A stretch of DNA of 64,000 bases. Source: Actinomycetes bacterium (GTDB lineage: Bacteria > Actinomycetota > Acidimicrobiia > Acidimicrobiales > Bog-793). How positions within the stretch are numbered: position 1 is the first letter of the stretch; each line of letters begins with the position of its first letter. Below, in pieces: positions 41,791 through 51,212 of this stretch. Under the pieces are notes generated by a model. The model was not told the DNA's origin. It did not search any database and worked only from the letters and a program-made list of their open reading frames with translations. The stretch spans positions 1 through 64,000 of the forward strand of contig JAJZBI010000004.1 of the NCBI GenBank assembly GCA_021798985.1, written 5' to 3'. A program made the translations under genes and the position numbers.

Positions 41791-44700
41791 ATGGTCAATG
41801 CATTCCGGCGAACGCCCATCACGATCGCCGTGACGGTCAGCGACCTTCGTCAACAGCGCAAGCAGGCGCTCCGAGCGCTCGCTCCGCAGCTTAGAACGGG
41901 CGATAGCCTCGTCTTTCTCGGGCCCGGTAGCACCTCTACGCAACTGGGTGCATGGCGCGTCTCGCGCCCCACAGGTGCGATCGAGCGACCGAGCATGCTC
42001 CCCAAGCCCGCCGAGCTCGTCCTTATCTTCGACGCGCGCCTCGCGCCCAGCGACGACCTGATCACCGTGCTCGTCGAGGGGATCGCCGATCGCAGCGTCG
42101 GCGCGGTTGGGAGCATGAGCAACTGCGAGACCGACGATCCCGCGGTCGCGGCCCCCTATGACCCCGGCGATCTCGCCGCCAAGCGGGCGTTCCTTCGCGA
42201 GATCGGGGCGGAATACCCACATCGCTACCGCCCGGCACAGACACTCACGGCACCCAGCATCCTGATTCGTCGCCATGGCGAGCTCGCCGAAACCCCACTC
42301 GACCAACTGGCCACCCCGCATGGCCTACAGAGCGCCCTCGAATACCTCCAACAACGCGGGGAAGGCCTCCTCGTCGCAGAGCACGCCTACGTCGACTGCC
42401 CCCGAGCGCTGCTCCGACGCAGCGCTCCCCTCGTCTCGGCCTGCCTGATCGTGAAAGACGAGGCACACCAGCTGGAGGATTGCCTGCGAGCCGCCTCTCT
42501 ACTTGCTGACGAGATCGTCGTCTATGACACCGGCTCCACCGACGACACGATCGCCGTCGCAAGGCAGCTCGGCGCGCGGGTGATCGCGGGCCACTGGGAC
42601 GACGACTTCAGCCATGCGCGCAACGACGCCCTCGCGCACTGCCATGGGGAGTGGATCCTCTGGGTCGATGCTGACGAACAGCTGCAGTGCGACGAACCCG
42701 CCAAGCTGCTCGAATTCCTCGCCAGCAGCCCCGGCGACGTCGACGCCTATTTGGTGTCGATCGACAATTTGCAGGGCACCGACGCCAGCACGGTATTTAC
42801 CCACCCGGCGGCTCGCCTCTTTCGTCGGGAGCGCGCCATGTGGGATGGGCGAATCCACGAGCAAGTCGTTCGGCGCAAGGACAAGGGCCCCGTTCGCCTC
42901 CAACACCAGGCACTGGCGCGCATCGTGCACCGCGGCTATCTCCAACAAGCCATGCGCGCGCGCAACAAATCTGAGCGCAACCTTCGCGTCGCCTTCGGAG
43001 ATCTCTCGGGCGGATCAGCGCTCGACAAGGCAACACGCACTCTCTCGCTCGCGCGGTCCTACATGCTTGCTGGGCGTTACGAGGAAGGTCGCGAGCTCTG
43101 TAGCCGCGCGGTCGAGCTCGCCACTCTCCCGTCCACCTTACGTCTCGCGCTGCGGACCCTCGGTGACGCGCTCCTCGTCTTGCGGCGCTACGACGAAGCG
43201 CTCGACGTCGCGCAGCAACTCAAGCAGCAGGCCACGCGTCCCACGTACGCGTTCATCATCGAGGGCAAGGCGCGACTCGGCAAGAACGAACCCGAGTTGG
43301 CGCTCGCTGCGTTCGAACACGTCGGCGTCGGCCACGACGACGATGGATTTGAGCATCGCCCGTCGATGGTCGCCGTCCAACGTGCAGAAGCGCTCACCGC
43401 GCTGAACCGCCACGGCGAAGCCTGTGATGTCCTTCTCGACCTGCTTCGTGCGAGCGACGGCCTGGACGACCACATCGGCGTGCTCTTGAACCTGCTGCAC
43501 ATGGCGGGGCGTGAGCCGACCGAAGCGTACGATGCCATTCGGCCTGAGCGTCGGCTTGCGTTTCTTCCTCAGATCGTCCAGCTCGAGCGGTCCTTCGCGG
43601 ACACCATTCTTGAATCGTGGCATCACCGTGACCCATCGTCGCTCCCGCTCCTCGCCGCGGCGGCCGAGGTTTCCTCCGACCTACCAGTCGAACGGAAACT
43701 CATCTGGTCGGCGCGCCTGCGCGCTGCCGGGATCTGGGCGGCGTGCCCGCTCGTGACCGCGACTGCCGACGGCCGGATCCCGGCCGCCACCCGCGCCTTG
43801 GCGGGCGCTGTGGCCTTCCAGAGCTTCGCCGACGAACGCGCCCGCGCTGGCTTCCGCGCGGCGGTGCGGGCCGCCGGGACCGACGAGCGGGCCGTGCTCG
43901 CCCAGCAGATCCCGGCGATCAGCCCCACCCTTGCCGCAGAGCTCGAGGCGCTCCCCGGCTTGGTCCGGCCGGATCACGCTGTGGACACCCTGCCAGAGGT
44001 TTCGCGATCAGTCCTGGTCATCTCGACGCGGGTCAGCGATCTTGCCGCGATGTCGTTCGCGCAACGCGCCGCATCTTTCGGCCACCAGGTCACGCTCCTG
44101 CAACCAGAGCCCTGCAATGCCACGCGCGAGGCGCTCCAGGGGCACGGGATCACGGTTCGCGGATGGACGGGCGCACCGGAGCCGGGCAGCCCGGCAGCAC
44201 GGCGCGCGGCCGCAGTCATGTACGCGGCACGCCGGTACGAGGTTGTCGCACTGAGCGCCAGCCTCGCCGATACGGTGCACCAATTCCGCGAACTGTTCCC
44301 TATCAGCAGCGTGCTCGTCATCGACGAAACCTCTGAAGCGGACCATCTCGAAATTTCGAGCCTCTTTGGCATCAGTGGGACCGTTCCGAGCGCGCTGCGC
44401 AACGGAATCTGCATCGTGGCGGATTGGGAGGACGGCACGGACTCCACGCACCACGTCACGGCGACGCGGATCCTTGGCCTCCTCGACGAGCTCGTCAACG
44501 AACCGCTCACCTTCCTGAACGCCGTGCAAAGTCCCACGGCCCGTCAATGCTTTCCGGCCGCGCTCTTCCCAGCGGCCCTAGCCAATCCGCTCCCCTGGAT
44601 CTCGACCGCCCGCGTCCTACTTGTCAGTGGGGTGCCCGACGCGCCCATCTGGAAGCGCCTCGGCGAGGTCACTGCAACCCCGGTCCTGATCGACACTCCA

Positions 44701-46017
44701 GGCCGCGACGTCCAAGACAGCGCACGCCAGCTTCGCTCTGCATACTCCAACGAGGAAGTCGAAGGCCGCCATCGAAGTGGGATAGGCCCGGCTACCGCTG
44801 GGCGCGTCGATCCCGTCGCGAGCATTCCCCGCAGATCGCCAACTCGACCGAAGCGGTCGAGCGGGGACGCGCCGGTCCATCTGAAGGGTTCCGTCTACGC
44901 TCTCGACAGCCTGGCCCAGGTCAATCGCGAGCTGGCGAGGCACCTCCACGTTCACCTTGGCGACCGGCTCCAGATCACGACCCCCGAAGCGCCAGCTAGC
45001 GGTCTCGCTCGTGCGGCGCAGCTGTCCGCGATGCAGGTCAACCACGGCGGGCGCGGGCCGACCGGCGGGAGCGTCGAAGTCCGCCATCAGTGGCCGCCGG
45101 ATTTCTCGCCTTCATCAGCGGATCATCTCGTGGTCATTCAGCCGTGGGAGTTCGGCGTCTTCCCAGCGGAGTGGATCGGTCCGATTCGCGACCTCGTCGA
45201 CGAGCTCTGGGTACCGACCACCTGGGTGCGCGACTGTGCGATGCAAAGCGGAATTGATCGGGACAAGGTATTCGTGGTGCCCAACGGCGTCGACACCGAG
45301 CGATTCACCCCCAACGGTCCCAAGTACCCGCTCCGCACTCAGAAATCGACGCGGTTCTTGTACGTCGGTGGCTGCATCGAACGAAAGGGCGTCGATGTGC
45401 TGCTTGAGACCTACCTCACCACATTTAGCCGCAATGACGACGTCTGCCTGGTCATCAAGCCCTACGGCTCCAACACGATCTATCGCGGTCTCAACCTCGA
45501 AGACGACATCCGCCGTGCCGCGGCAAGCAATGGTCCGGAGATTGAGCTGATCGATTCAGACCTCGATCTCGACGAGATTTCCGCGCTCTACCGTTCCTGC
45601 ACCGCACTTGTACATCCCTACCGAGGTGAGGGCTTCGGGCTCCCCATCGCGGAAGCCATGGCAAGCGGCTTGCCGGTCGTGACGACCAACGGAGGAGCAT
45701 GCCTGGACTACTGCGACGAATCGGTCGGTTGGCTCATCGACAGCCGGGTCGTTCCCACCGTGGTGCCACCCCTCACGCCGACCGGTCGCGGGTGGTGGTG
45801 GCTTGAGCCAACAAGGGAGCACCTCGCCGCAGCAATGCAGCAGGTGGCCGCCGATCACACGACCGCCCATGCACGCGGCACGCAGGGACGCGTCCGCATT
45901 CTCGAATCCTTCACCTGGCGACATGCCGCTGAGATCGCCGCGACGCGCCTCGATCTCCTCATTGGAACTCGACGCATCGGACCTCTGGAGTTCGCTGCGA
46001 AGGGCGCCCCAGCATGA
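41791..46017 (+). CDS. Multi-domain glycosyltransferase, probable flagellin glycosylation
   Basis: A 1408-aa protein. Residues 1-205 look like a degenerate GT2-like fold (VLIFDARLAPSDDL). Residues about 213-360 are an intact GT2 domain with ACLIVKDEAHQLEDCLRAAS, DTGSTDDT and the metal motif WVDADEQ. Residues about 400-620 are TPR-like helices. Residues about 735-930 form a Rossmann-like region (VLVISTRVSDLAAMSFAQRA). Residues about 1040-1395 form a GT4 GT-B domain with YVGGCIERKGVDVLLETY and EGFGLPIAEAMASGLPVV. GGAGG precedes the ATG. It is divergent from fliC and followed by a second GT4 gene. The TPR resembles substrate-reading modules of O-GlcNAc-type transferases. Flagellin as target is inferred from location. 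Confidence 0.85.
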   Translation: MVNAFRRTPITIAVTVSDLRQQRKQALRALAPQLRTGDSLVFLGPGSTSTQLGAWRVSRPTGAIERPSMLPKPAELVLIFDARLAPSDDLITVLVEGIADRSVGAVGSMSNCETDDPAVAAPYDPGDLAAKRAFLREIGAEYPHRYRPAQTLTAPSILIRRHGELAETPLDQLATPHGLQSALEYLQQRGEGLLVAEHAYVDCPRALLRRSAPLVSACLIVKDEAHQLEDCLRAASLLADEIVVYDTGSTDDTIAVARQLGARVIAGHWDDDFSHARNDALAHCHGEWILWVDADEQLQCDEPAKLLEFLASSPGDVDAYLVSIDNLQGTDASTVFTHPAARLFRRERAMWDGRIHEQVVRRKDKGPVRLQHQALARIVHRGYLQQAMRARNKSERNLRVAFGDLSGGSALDKATRTLSLARSYMLAGRYEEGRELCSRAVELATLPSTLRLALRTLGDALLVLRRYDEALDVAQQLKQQATRPTYAFIIEGKARLGKNEPELALAAFEHVGVGHDDDGFEHRPSMVAVQRAEALTALNRHGEACDVLLDLLRASDGLDDHIGVLLNLLHMAGREPTEAYDAIRPERRLAFLPQIVQLERSFADTILESWHHRDPSSLPLLAAAAEVSSDLPVERKLIWSARLRAAGIWAACPLVTATADGRIPAATRALAGAVAFQSFADERARAGFRAAVRAAGTDERAVLAQQIPAISPTLAAELEALPGLVRPDHAVDTLPEVSRSVLVISTRVSDLAAMSFAQRAASFGHQVTLLQPEPCNATREALQGHGITVRGWTGAPEPGSPAARRAAAVMYAARRYEVVALSASLADTVHQFRELFPISSVLVIDETSEADHLEISSLFGISGTVPSALRNGICIVADWEDGTDSTHHVTATRILGLLDELVNEPLTFLNAVQSPTARQCFPAALFPAALANPLPWISTARVLLVSGVPDAPIWKRLGEVTATPVLIDTPGRDVQDSARQLRSAYSNEEVEGRHRSGIGPATAGRVDPVASIPRRSPTRPKRSSGDAPVHLKGSVYALDSLAQVNRELARHLHVHLGDRLQITTPEAPASGLARAAQLSAMQVNHGGRGPTGGSVEVRHQWPPDFSPSSADHLVVIQPWEFGVFPAEWIGPIRDLVDELWVPTTWVRDCAMQSGIDRDKVFVVPNGVDTERFTPNGPKYPLRTQKSTRFLYVGGCIERKGVDVLLETYLTTFSRNDDVCLVIKPYGSNTIYRGLNLEDDIRRAAASNGPEIELIDSDLDLDEISALYRSCTALVHPYRGEGFGLPIAEAMASGLPVVTTNGGACLDYCDESVGWLIDSRVVPTVVPPLTPTGRGWWWLEPTREHLAAAMQQVAADHTTAHARGTQGRVRILESFTWRHAAEIAATRLDLLIGTRRIGPLEFAAKGAPA

Positions 46018-46057
46018 GCCGCGCTCTGGATATCAGGCTTGGCGGATTGGTCCGGCG

Positions 46058-47254
46058 ATGACCGCGCGATACGCCGCGCCGGTCTGGGTCGGACCACTGC
46101 TCTCCCCGACCGGCTTTGGCGACGAGGGCCGGGGCTTCGTCTCATGGCTCCGCCAGACCGGGGTGCCGATTGCCGCCCAGTCGCTGGACAGCGACGCGAC
46201 CGGGTTGCTCTCTCGCCTCGTCCGCGATGATCCACAGCTCGTCAGGAACCTCCACGCTGCCCTGACGGCACCGCGTGAGCTCTCGTCGGCGACCGCGATC
46301 GTCCACGTGCCGGCCGCCTGGGGGGTCACTGCCCCGTCCGGCGTCGCGTATCGGGTTTGCCGGACGATGTGGGAGACAGACAGCCTCAACGTGTACCAGG
46401 TGAACTGCCTCAACACCTTCGACGAGATCTGGGTGCCCAGTTCGCATAACGCTCGTTCCTTCGTCGATGCGGGCGTGCGAGTTCCCGTCATGATCGTCCC
46501 CGGTGGCGTCGATAGTGCCGTGTTCCGGCCCGACGCGGACCCGCTGTACCTTCCCCAGGCGCGAGGCACGCGGTTCCTCTCGGTCTTTGAGTGGAGTCAT
46601 CGCAAGGGCCCGGACGTCCTCTTGCGAGCATGGGCTGATGCGTTCACGTCAGCCGACGACGTCACCTTGGTACTGCGCTGCTATCCCCAGAACCGTTTCG
46701 GCGATGCGCGCGACCTCACGTCCGAGGTCGATGCATTGATCGCAGAGACGCTCGCAGCGTATGGCCGTCGCCGAGAAGATGGCGCGCCAATCGTCGTGAT
46801 CGGCCGCCATCTCGCGCCGGGGGAGCTGCCATCCCTCTACCGGGCGGTCGATGCCTATGTGTCCCCCGCCCGCGGGGAGGGCTGGGGGCGCCCGCTCATG
46901 GAGGCCATGGCGACGGGCTTGCCCGTGATCGGCACGGGCTGGGGACCGCCGCTGGATTTCATGAACCCGAACAACTCCCTCCTCATCGAAGTGGATCGGC
47001 TCTCGGTGGTCGACGGTCAGATGGAGGTTGCGGCACACCAGGGACAGCGATGGGCAGAGCCCAGCACCGACCACCTCGTCGAACTGCTCCGCCATGTCCA
47101 CACAAACCCTGGTGCCGCTCGCGCCGTCGGGCAGCGAGCCCGGCGCGACATTGAGCAGCACTGGCACTGGCGGCGAATCGCCGGCATCGCCGCCGAGCGG
47201 CTCGCCCACATCGCCACCGAACTGCGGCACGGCGCCGGGGTCGTCACCTGGTAG
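46058..47254 (+). CDS. GT4-family glycosyltransferase
   Basis: A 398-aa GT-B glycosyltransferase related to the C-terminal domain of the preceding protein. It has FDEIWVPSSHNARSFVDAGV, VPGGVDSAVFRP, FEWSHRKGPDVLLRAWADAF and ARGEGWGRPLMEAMATGLPV, the phosphate- and sugar-binding parts of the nucleotide-sugar domain. ATG 46058 starts 41 bases after the previous stop; an upstream start would overlap out of frame and has no support. It probably extends the glycan started by the large enzyme on flagellin. The donor sugar cannot be read. Confidence 0.88.
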   Translation: MTARYAAPVWVGPLLSPTGFGDEGRGFVSWLRQTGVPIAAQSLDSDATGLLSRLVRDDPQLVRNLHAALTAPRELSSATAIVHVPAAWGVTAPSGVAYRVCRTMWETDSLNVYQVNCLNTFDEIWVPSSHNARSFVDAGVRVPVMIVPGGVDSAVFRPDADPLYLPQARGTRFLSVFEWSHRKGPDVLLRAWADAFTSADDVTLVLRCYPQNRFGDARDLTSEVDALIAETLAAYGRRREDGAPIVVIGRHLAPGELPSLYRAVDAYVSPARGEGWGRPLMEAMATGLPVIGTGWGPPLDFMNPNNSLLIEVDRLSVVDGQMEVAAHQGQRWAEPSTDHLVELLRHVHTNPGAARAVGQRARRDIEQHWHWRRIAGIAAERLAHIATELRHGAGVVTW

Positions 47255-47384
47255 CGGTCTTGCGCCAGGGCTCCCAGGCGGCTCGCCTCACCCTGGGCCA
47301 GCTCCCCTCTCCCAGGCCCCTTGCGCGCCGGGGATCCTCGCGATTGGAGCATTCCTCGTGCTCGGCCGGCTGAGCCCGGGGGCC

Positions 47385-47412
47385 TCAAGTCACCCACGCC
47401 TGATGCCGTAAG
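47385..47412 (+). promoter_or_regulatory. Sigma-28-like promoter of flhA
   Basis: CTCAAG (TCAA at 47385-47388), 16 bases, then GCCGTAAG (47405-47412). Only six bases separate it from the GTG at 47419, so a leaderless flhA transcript is predicted. Confidence 0.55.
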
Positions 47413-47418
47413 GCGCGG

Positions 47419-49494
47419 GTGAGCAACCGGCAGCGACTCGGCATCTTCGGGGTGCCCACCGCGGTCATCTTGATCGTGGTGATGCTCGTCGTCCCGCTCC
47501 CCTCCTTCATCATCGACCTGTTCATCACGGTCAACATCTCCGCGGCGATCATCATCTTGTTGACGGTGATGCACGTGAAGAAGGCGAAGGACTTCTCCGC
47601 CTTCCCCTCGGTGCTGTTGGTGGCGACGATGTTCCGCCTCGGCCTCAATGTCAGCGTGACCCGCCTAGTCCTGCTGCACGGCTACGCGGGCGCCGTTGTC
47701 CAGAGCTTCGGCAGCTTCGTCATCGGCGGCCAGGTCGTTGTCGGGATCATCGTCTTTTTGATCCTGATCATCATCCAGTTCGTCGTCGTCACCAACGGCG
47801 CCGGGCGCGTCTCTGAGGTCTCGGCGCGCTTTTCCCTCGATGCCATGGGCCCCAAGCTCGTCGCCATCGACGGCGAGCTGAACAGCGGGATCATCGACGA
47901 GAAAGAGGCACGCCGGCGCCGCCGGGAGATCGATGAGACCTCCGCCTTCTACGGCAACATGGACGGCGCCTCCAAGTTCGTCCGGGGCGACGCCATCGCC
48001 GCGCTCATCATCACCTTCGTCAACCTGCTCGGCGGCCTCGGCATCGGCGTGATCCAGCACCACCTGTCGGTCAGCGCCGCGATCCACACCTACTCGATCC
48101 TCTCGGTCGGCGACGGCCTGGTCTCCCAGATCCCGGCCCTGTTGCTGTCGATCTCGACCGGCCTCATCGTCACCCGCGGCACGAGCGAGGACGACACCGA
48201 CTTCGGCAACGACGTCGTCCGCCAGTTCCGCGCCCAGCCCCGGGCGATGCTCGTCGCCGGCGCGTCGATGGCCGTGCTGGCGGTGGTCCCCGGCCTTCCG
48301 CACCTCCCCTTCGTGATCATCGGCGTCGCGCTGATCGTCCTCGGCATGCGCCTCAAGCGGGCGGCGGAGGAGATCGCCGCCACCGAGGCCGAGGTGCCAA
48401 CGCCGGTCGACCCCGCGGCGAACGACACCCCCCAGGCGCTCGCCACCCAGATGCGCGCCGAGCGCCTCGAGCTCGAGCTCGCCGCGGACCTGACCCCGCT
48501 CGCGGACTCCGCCAACGGCGGCGACCTGCTCGAGCGCGTCCGCGGCCTGCGCCGCAAGATCGCCCTCGAGCGCGGCTTTGCCATCCCGACCGTGCGCACG
48601 AGGGACAACATCAACCTGCCGGCGGGCACCTACGCCATCCGCGTCAACGGTGTCGAGGTGTCGCGCGGCGAGGCCCATCCGGGCCGGATGCTCGCCATCG
48701 GCCCGGGCATCGAGCTCCTGCCCGGCACCCCGACCGTCGAGCCGGCCTTCGGCCTCCCCGCCAAGTGGATCCCCGCCGAGGCACGCGAGCACGCCGTCGC
48801 CGTGGCAGGGATTACCCCGATCGATCCCTCCTCGGCGATCATCACCCATCTCGCCGAGGTCGCCACCCAGAACGCCGGCGCGCTGCTGTCGACCCAGCAG
48901 GTCCAGATCCTGCTCGATGCCACCAAGGCGACCGATCCCGCGCTCGTCGAGGAGATGAAGCTCGCCCAGCTCTCCCTCGTCGAGCTGCACAAGGTGCTCA
49001 CCTCGCTCGTCGAAGAGGGCGTGCCGATCACCGACTTCGTGCGCATCCTCGAGGCGGTCACCGCCCGGGCCCGCCAGCCCAACCGGACCCCAGAGGCCCT
49101 CGTCGAGGCCGCCCGCGCCGCGCTCGGCCCGATGATCACCGCCCAGCACGCCCGTGACGGCAAGCTGGCGGTCATCACGATCGACGCCGGCCTCGAGCAG
49201 GTGCTGCTGGCCGGGCTGAAACAGACCGACACCGGCAGCCTGATCGCGACCGAGCCGCAGGTCACCGAGCACCTCGTCAGCGAGGTGCGCAACTGCTATG
49301 ACGCCGGCACGCGCCAGATGCGCGAGCCGGTCTTGATCACGGCCTCCGCGCTCCGACCAGGGCTCGCCCGGCTCTTTGCCGCGGCCCTCCCCCGGCTGGC
49401 GGTGATGTCGGTCAACGAGATCGGCCGGCAGGTGCAACTCGAGAGAATTGGGGTGGTGGGCAATGTCAACGCCGTCGCAGCCATTGGTCTTTGA
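47419..49494 (+). CDS. flhA: Flagellar export gate protein FlhA
   Basis: A 691-aa export gate component. The N-terminal half has about eight membrane helices with LPSFIIDLFITVNISAAIII, TMFRLGLNVSVTRLVLLHGY and the conserved FHIPEP-type loop (AIDGELNSGIIDEKEARRRR and GAMDGASKF-like NMDGASKFVRGDA). The C-terminal cytoplasmic domain (about 350-691) forms the nonameric ring that docks chaperone-substrate complexes. The GTG start has no ribosome binding site, consistent with a leaderless message. It overlaps the FlhF-like gene by 32 bases. Confidence 0.96.
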   Translation: MSNRQRLGIFGVPTAVILIVVMLVVPLPSFIIDLFITVNISAAIIILLTVMHVKKAKDFSAFPSVLLVATMFRLGLNVSVTRLVLLHGYAGAVVQSFGSFVIGGQVVVGIIVFLILIIIQFVVVTNGAGRVSEVSARFSLDAMGPKLVAIDGELNSGIIDEKEARRRRREIDETSAFYGNMDGASKFVRGDAIAALIITFVNLLGGLGIGVIQHHLSVSAAIHTYSILSVGDGLVSQIPALLLSISTGLIVTRGTSEDDTDFGNDVVRQFRAQPRAMLVAGASMAVLAVVPGLPHLPFVIIGVALIVLGMRLKRAAEEIAATEAEVPTPVDPAANDTPQALATQMRAERLELELAADLTPLADSANGGDLLERVRGLRRKIALERGFAIPTVRTRDNINLPAGTYAIRVNGVEVSRGEAHPGRMLAIGPGIELLPGTPTVEPAFGLPAKWIPAEAREHAVAVAGITPIDPSSAIITHLAEVATQNAGALLSTQQVQILLDATKATDPALVEEMKLAQLSLVELHKVLTSLVEEGVPITDFVRILEAVTARARQPNRTPEALVEAARAALGPMITAQHARDGKLAVITIDAGLEQVLLAGLKQTDTGSLIATEPQVTEHLVSEVRNCYDAGTRQMREPVLITASALRPGLARLFAAALPRLAVMSVNEIGRQVQLERIGVVGNVNAVAAIGL

Positions 49495-50824
49495 GGGCCC
49501 CGATCCCAAGCGGCTCTTGCTCGAGGTGTTCGCCGCGCATGGGCCGGGCGCCAAGATCTCCGAGCCGGTCGCCGTGCGCGAGGGGGGCGTCCTCGGCTTC
49601 TTCGCGAAGATGCACTACCGCGTGGAAGTGACCCCACCCGCGCCCGGCGGCTCGCCGGCCACCCCGGCCCCCACACCCGCTCCCCGATCCGTCGCTGCGG
49701 CCGTCGCCGCTGCGGATGCGACCGCAGCGCCCGGCGCCACGAGCGCGACCGGCGCGGCGCTCGCCGGACTCATCGCGCAGACCGAGGACGAGGTCGACCT
49801 CAACACGTCGCGCCAGGAGAGCTTCGAGGAGATCCTCGACAAGGTGGCGAGCTCGCTCGGCGAGGAGCCGGGTGCCGAGCTGGCGCTCCTCGGCGCCCCC
49901 GCGATCGCGGCCACGCCGAGCATGCCCACCGTCGCGCCGGTCACCCGCCCCGGTCGGGTGCTGCGCAACGACGAGCTCGCGAACGCCGTGTTCAGCGAGC
50001 TCCCGCTCGCCCCACTCGCACCGGGCGACGCGTTGGTCGCGCCCCGCCGACCGCCCATGTCACCAGCGACCAGTGCTCCTGCGGCACCGGTGCACCACAA
50101 GACCATGGAGGAGGAGCTCGCCGGCCTCGCCCTCGAGCCCGCCCGCCGCGGCGAGCTCGGTGGCGTCGTCATGCCGGCTGGCGTCTCGACCGATCTCGCG
50201 CTCGTCGGCTTTCCCCTCCGCCTCCTTGGGTCCCGTGCTGGTGAGCTCTCCTCGCTCTCCGAAGCGTTCGGGCTGGCACCGGTCGCCCGCGCCCTGCCGA
50301 AGACGGCGGGCAGCCTGATCGCCGTGGTCGGCTCGGGCGGCCGGGCGCTGTCGGCCGCCAAGGCGATCGCCGCCGAGATCGGCATGGAGCACGCCGCCAT
50401 CCCCCGCGCGCTGGCCCGACGCGGCCGCAGCGCCGCAGAGGATCACCTCGTCGTGCACGATGCCACCGAGGCAGCCGACCTCTCCCCCGGCTGGCGGCGC
50501 GGCCGCGCCGTGGTCGTCACGGTCTCGGTGCCCGCGACCGCCGACGCCGGGGAGTGGACCCGTGCCGTGCTCGGCGGGCTGGCGCCGTCGATGACCCTGC
50601 TCGTGGCGAGCGCGGCGGCCAAGACCGAGGACGTCCAGGCGATGGTCCAAACCATCGGCGGCGTCGACGGGCTCGTGCTCGAGGACTGCGGCGAGACCCT
50701 CACGCCCGCCAGTGTGCTCTCGGCCGGCCTACCGATCGCCCGCCTCGACGGTCAGCCCGCGGGCGCCTCGGCCTGGGTCGCCGTCGCCGAGCGGGCCCTC
50801 GAACGCCGTTCCCGAGGCTGGTGA
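49463..50824 (+). CDS. FlhF-like protein without GTPase motifs
   Basis: A 453-aa protein overlapping flhA by 32 bases, where flhF normally lies. Residues about 8-55 match the FlhF N-terminal domain (DPKRLLLEVFAAHGPGAKIS, then VREGGVLGFFAKMHYRVEV). A long Ala/Pro/Thr-rich linker follows. In the C-terminal part the place of the SRP-type P-loop (GPTGVGKTT) holds LIAVVGSGGRALSAAKAIAA, lacking Lys-Thr-Thr. The later fold (ADAGEWTRAVLGGLAPSMTL; GGVDGLVLEDCGETLTPASV) still resembles an NG domain. I infer a GTPase-dead FlhF relative, perhaps a scaffold for flagellar placement. No FlhG follows. Confidence 0.72.
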   Translation: MSTPSQPLVFEGPDPKRLLLEVFAAHGPGAKISEPVAVREGGVLGFFAKMHYRVEVTPPAPGGSPATPAPTPAPRSVAAAVAAADATAAPGATSATGAALAGLIAQTEDEVDLNTSRQESFEEILDKVASSLGEEPGAELALLGAPAIAATPSMPTVAPVTRPGRVLRNDELANAVFSELPLAPLAPGDALVAPRRPPMSPATSAPAAPVHHKTMEEELAGLALEPARRGELGGVVMPAGVSTDLALVGFPLRLLGSRAGELSSLSEAFGLAPVARALPKTAGSLIAVVGSGGRALSAAKAIAAEIGMEHAAIPRALARRGRSAAEDHLVVHDATEAADLSPGWRRGRAVVVTVSVPATADAGEWTRAVLGGLAPSMTLLVASAAAKTEDVQAMVQTIGGVDGLVLEDCGETLTPASVLSAGLPIARLDGQPAGASAWVAVAERALERRSRGW

Positions 50825-51168
50825 GCGCGATGCGGGGCGTCCGGCGCTTCGAGCTCGTCATCGTCGCCGCCATCGCGGTCTCCACGCCTTCGATCCTCCA
50901 GGCGCTCTCGGGCGGGATCAGCCTCACCACCGCCCTCGTCCGCCTCGCGCTGGCGCTTGCGGTGTGTTGGGCCGTCGGGGCGGTCGTCGAGGGAACCTTG
51001 GACAACTACGCCCGCCAGGCCCGCCACAAGGAGATCGCCGAGCGCATCGAGCGCGTCCAGGCTTCGCGCGCCGCCTTCTTCGGCGGCGAGGCGGTCGGCC
51101 AGGACACCGAGATCGTCGCCGGGCCCGGCTCGGAGCTCCCCACCGGGGGGAGCGGGCCGGTCCGGTAG
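50821..51168 (+). CDS. Hypothetical small membrane protein
   Basis: A 115-aa protein starting at GTG 50821 (overlap GTGA with the previous stop) or ATG 50830. Two hydrophobic segments, about residues 12-32 and 38-62 (LVRLALALAVCWAVGAVVEG), are followed by a charged helix (RQARHKEIAERIERVQASRA) and a Gly/Pro/Ser tail. I recognise no family. Its position between the FlhF-like and CsrA-like genes suggests a flagellar accessory role. Confidence 0.7.
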   Translation: MSAMRGVRRFELVIVAAIAVSTPSILQALSGGISLTTALVRLALALAVCWAVGAVVEGTLDNYARQARHKEIAERIERVQASRAAFFGGEAVGQDTEIVAGPGSELPTGGSGPVR

Positions 51169-51212
51169 CATCGCGCCGGTCAGAGACCGGCGCGAGCTCG
51201 AGGGAGGCGGCC

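Noticed and set aside
46014-46057. ATG at 46014 overlapping the end of the large glycosyltransferase gene
   Set aside because: It is not in the frame of the second glycosyltransferase; that frame starts with ATG 46058.
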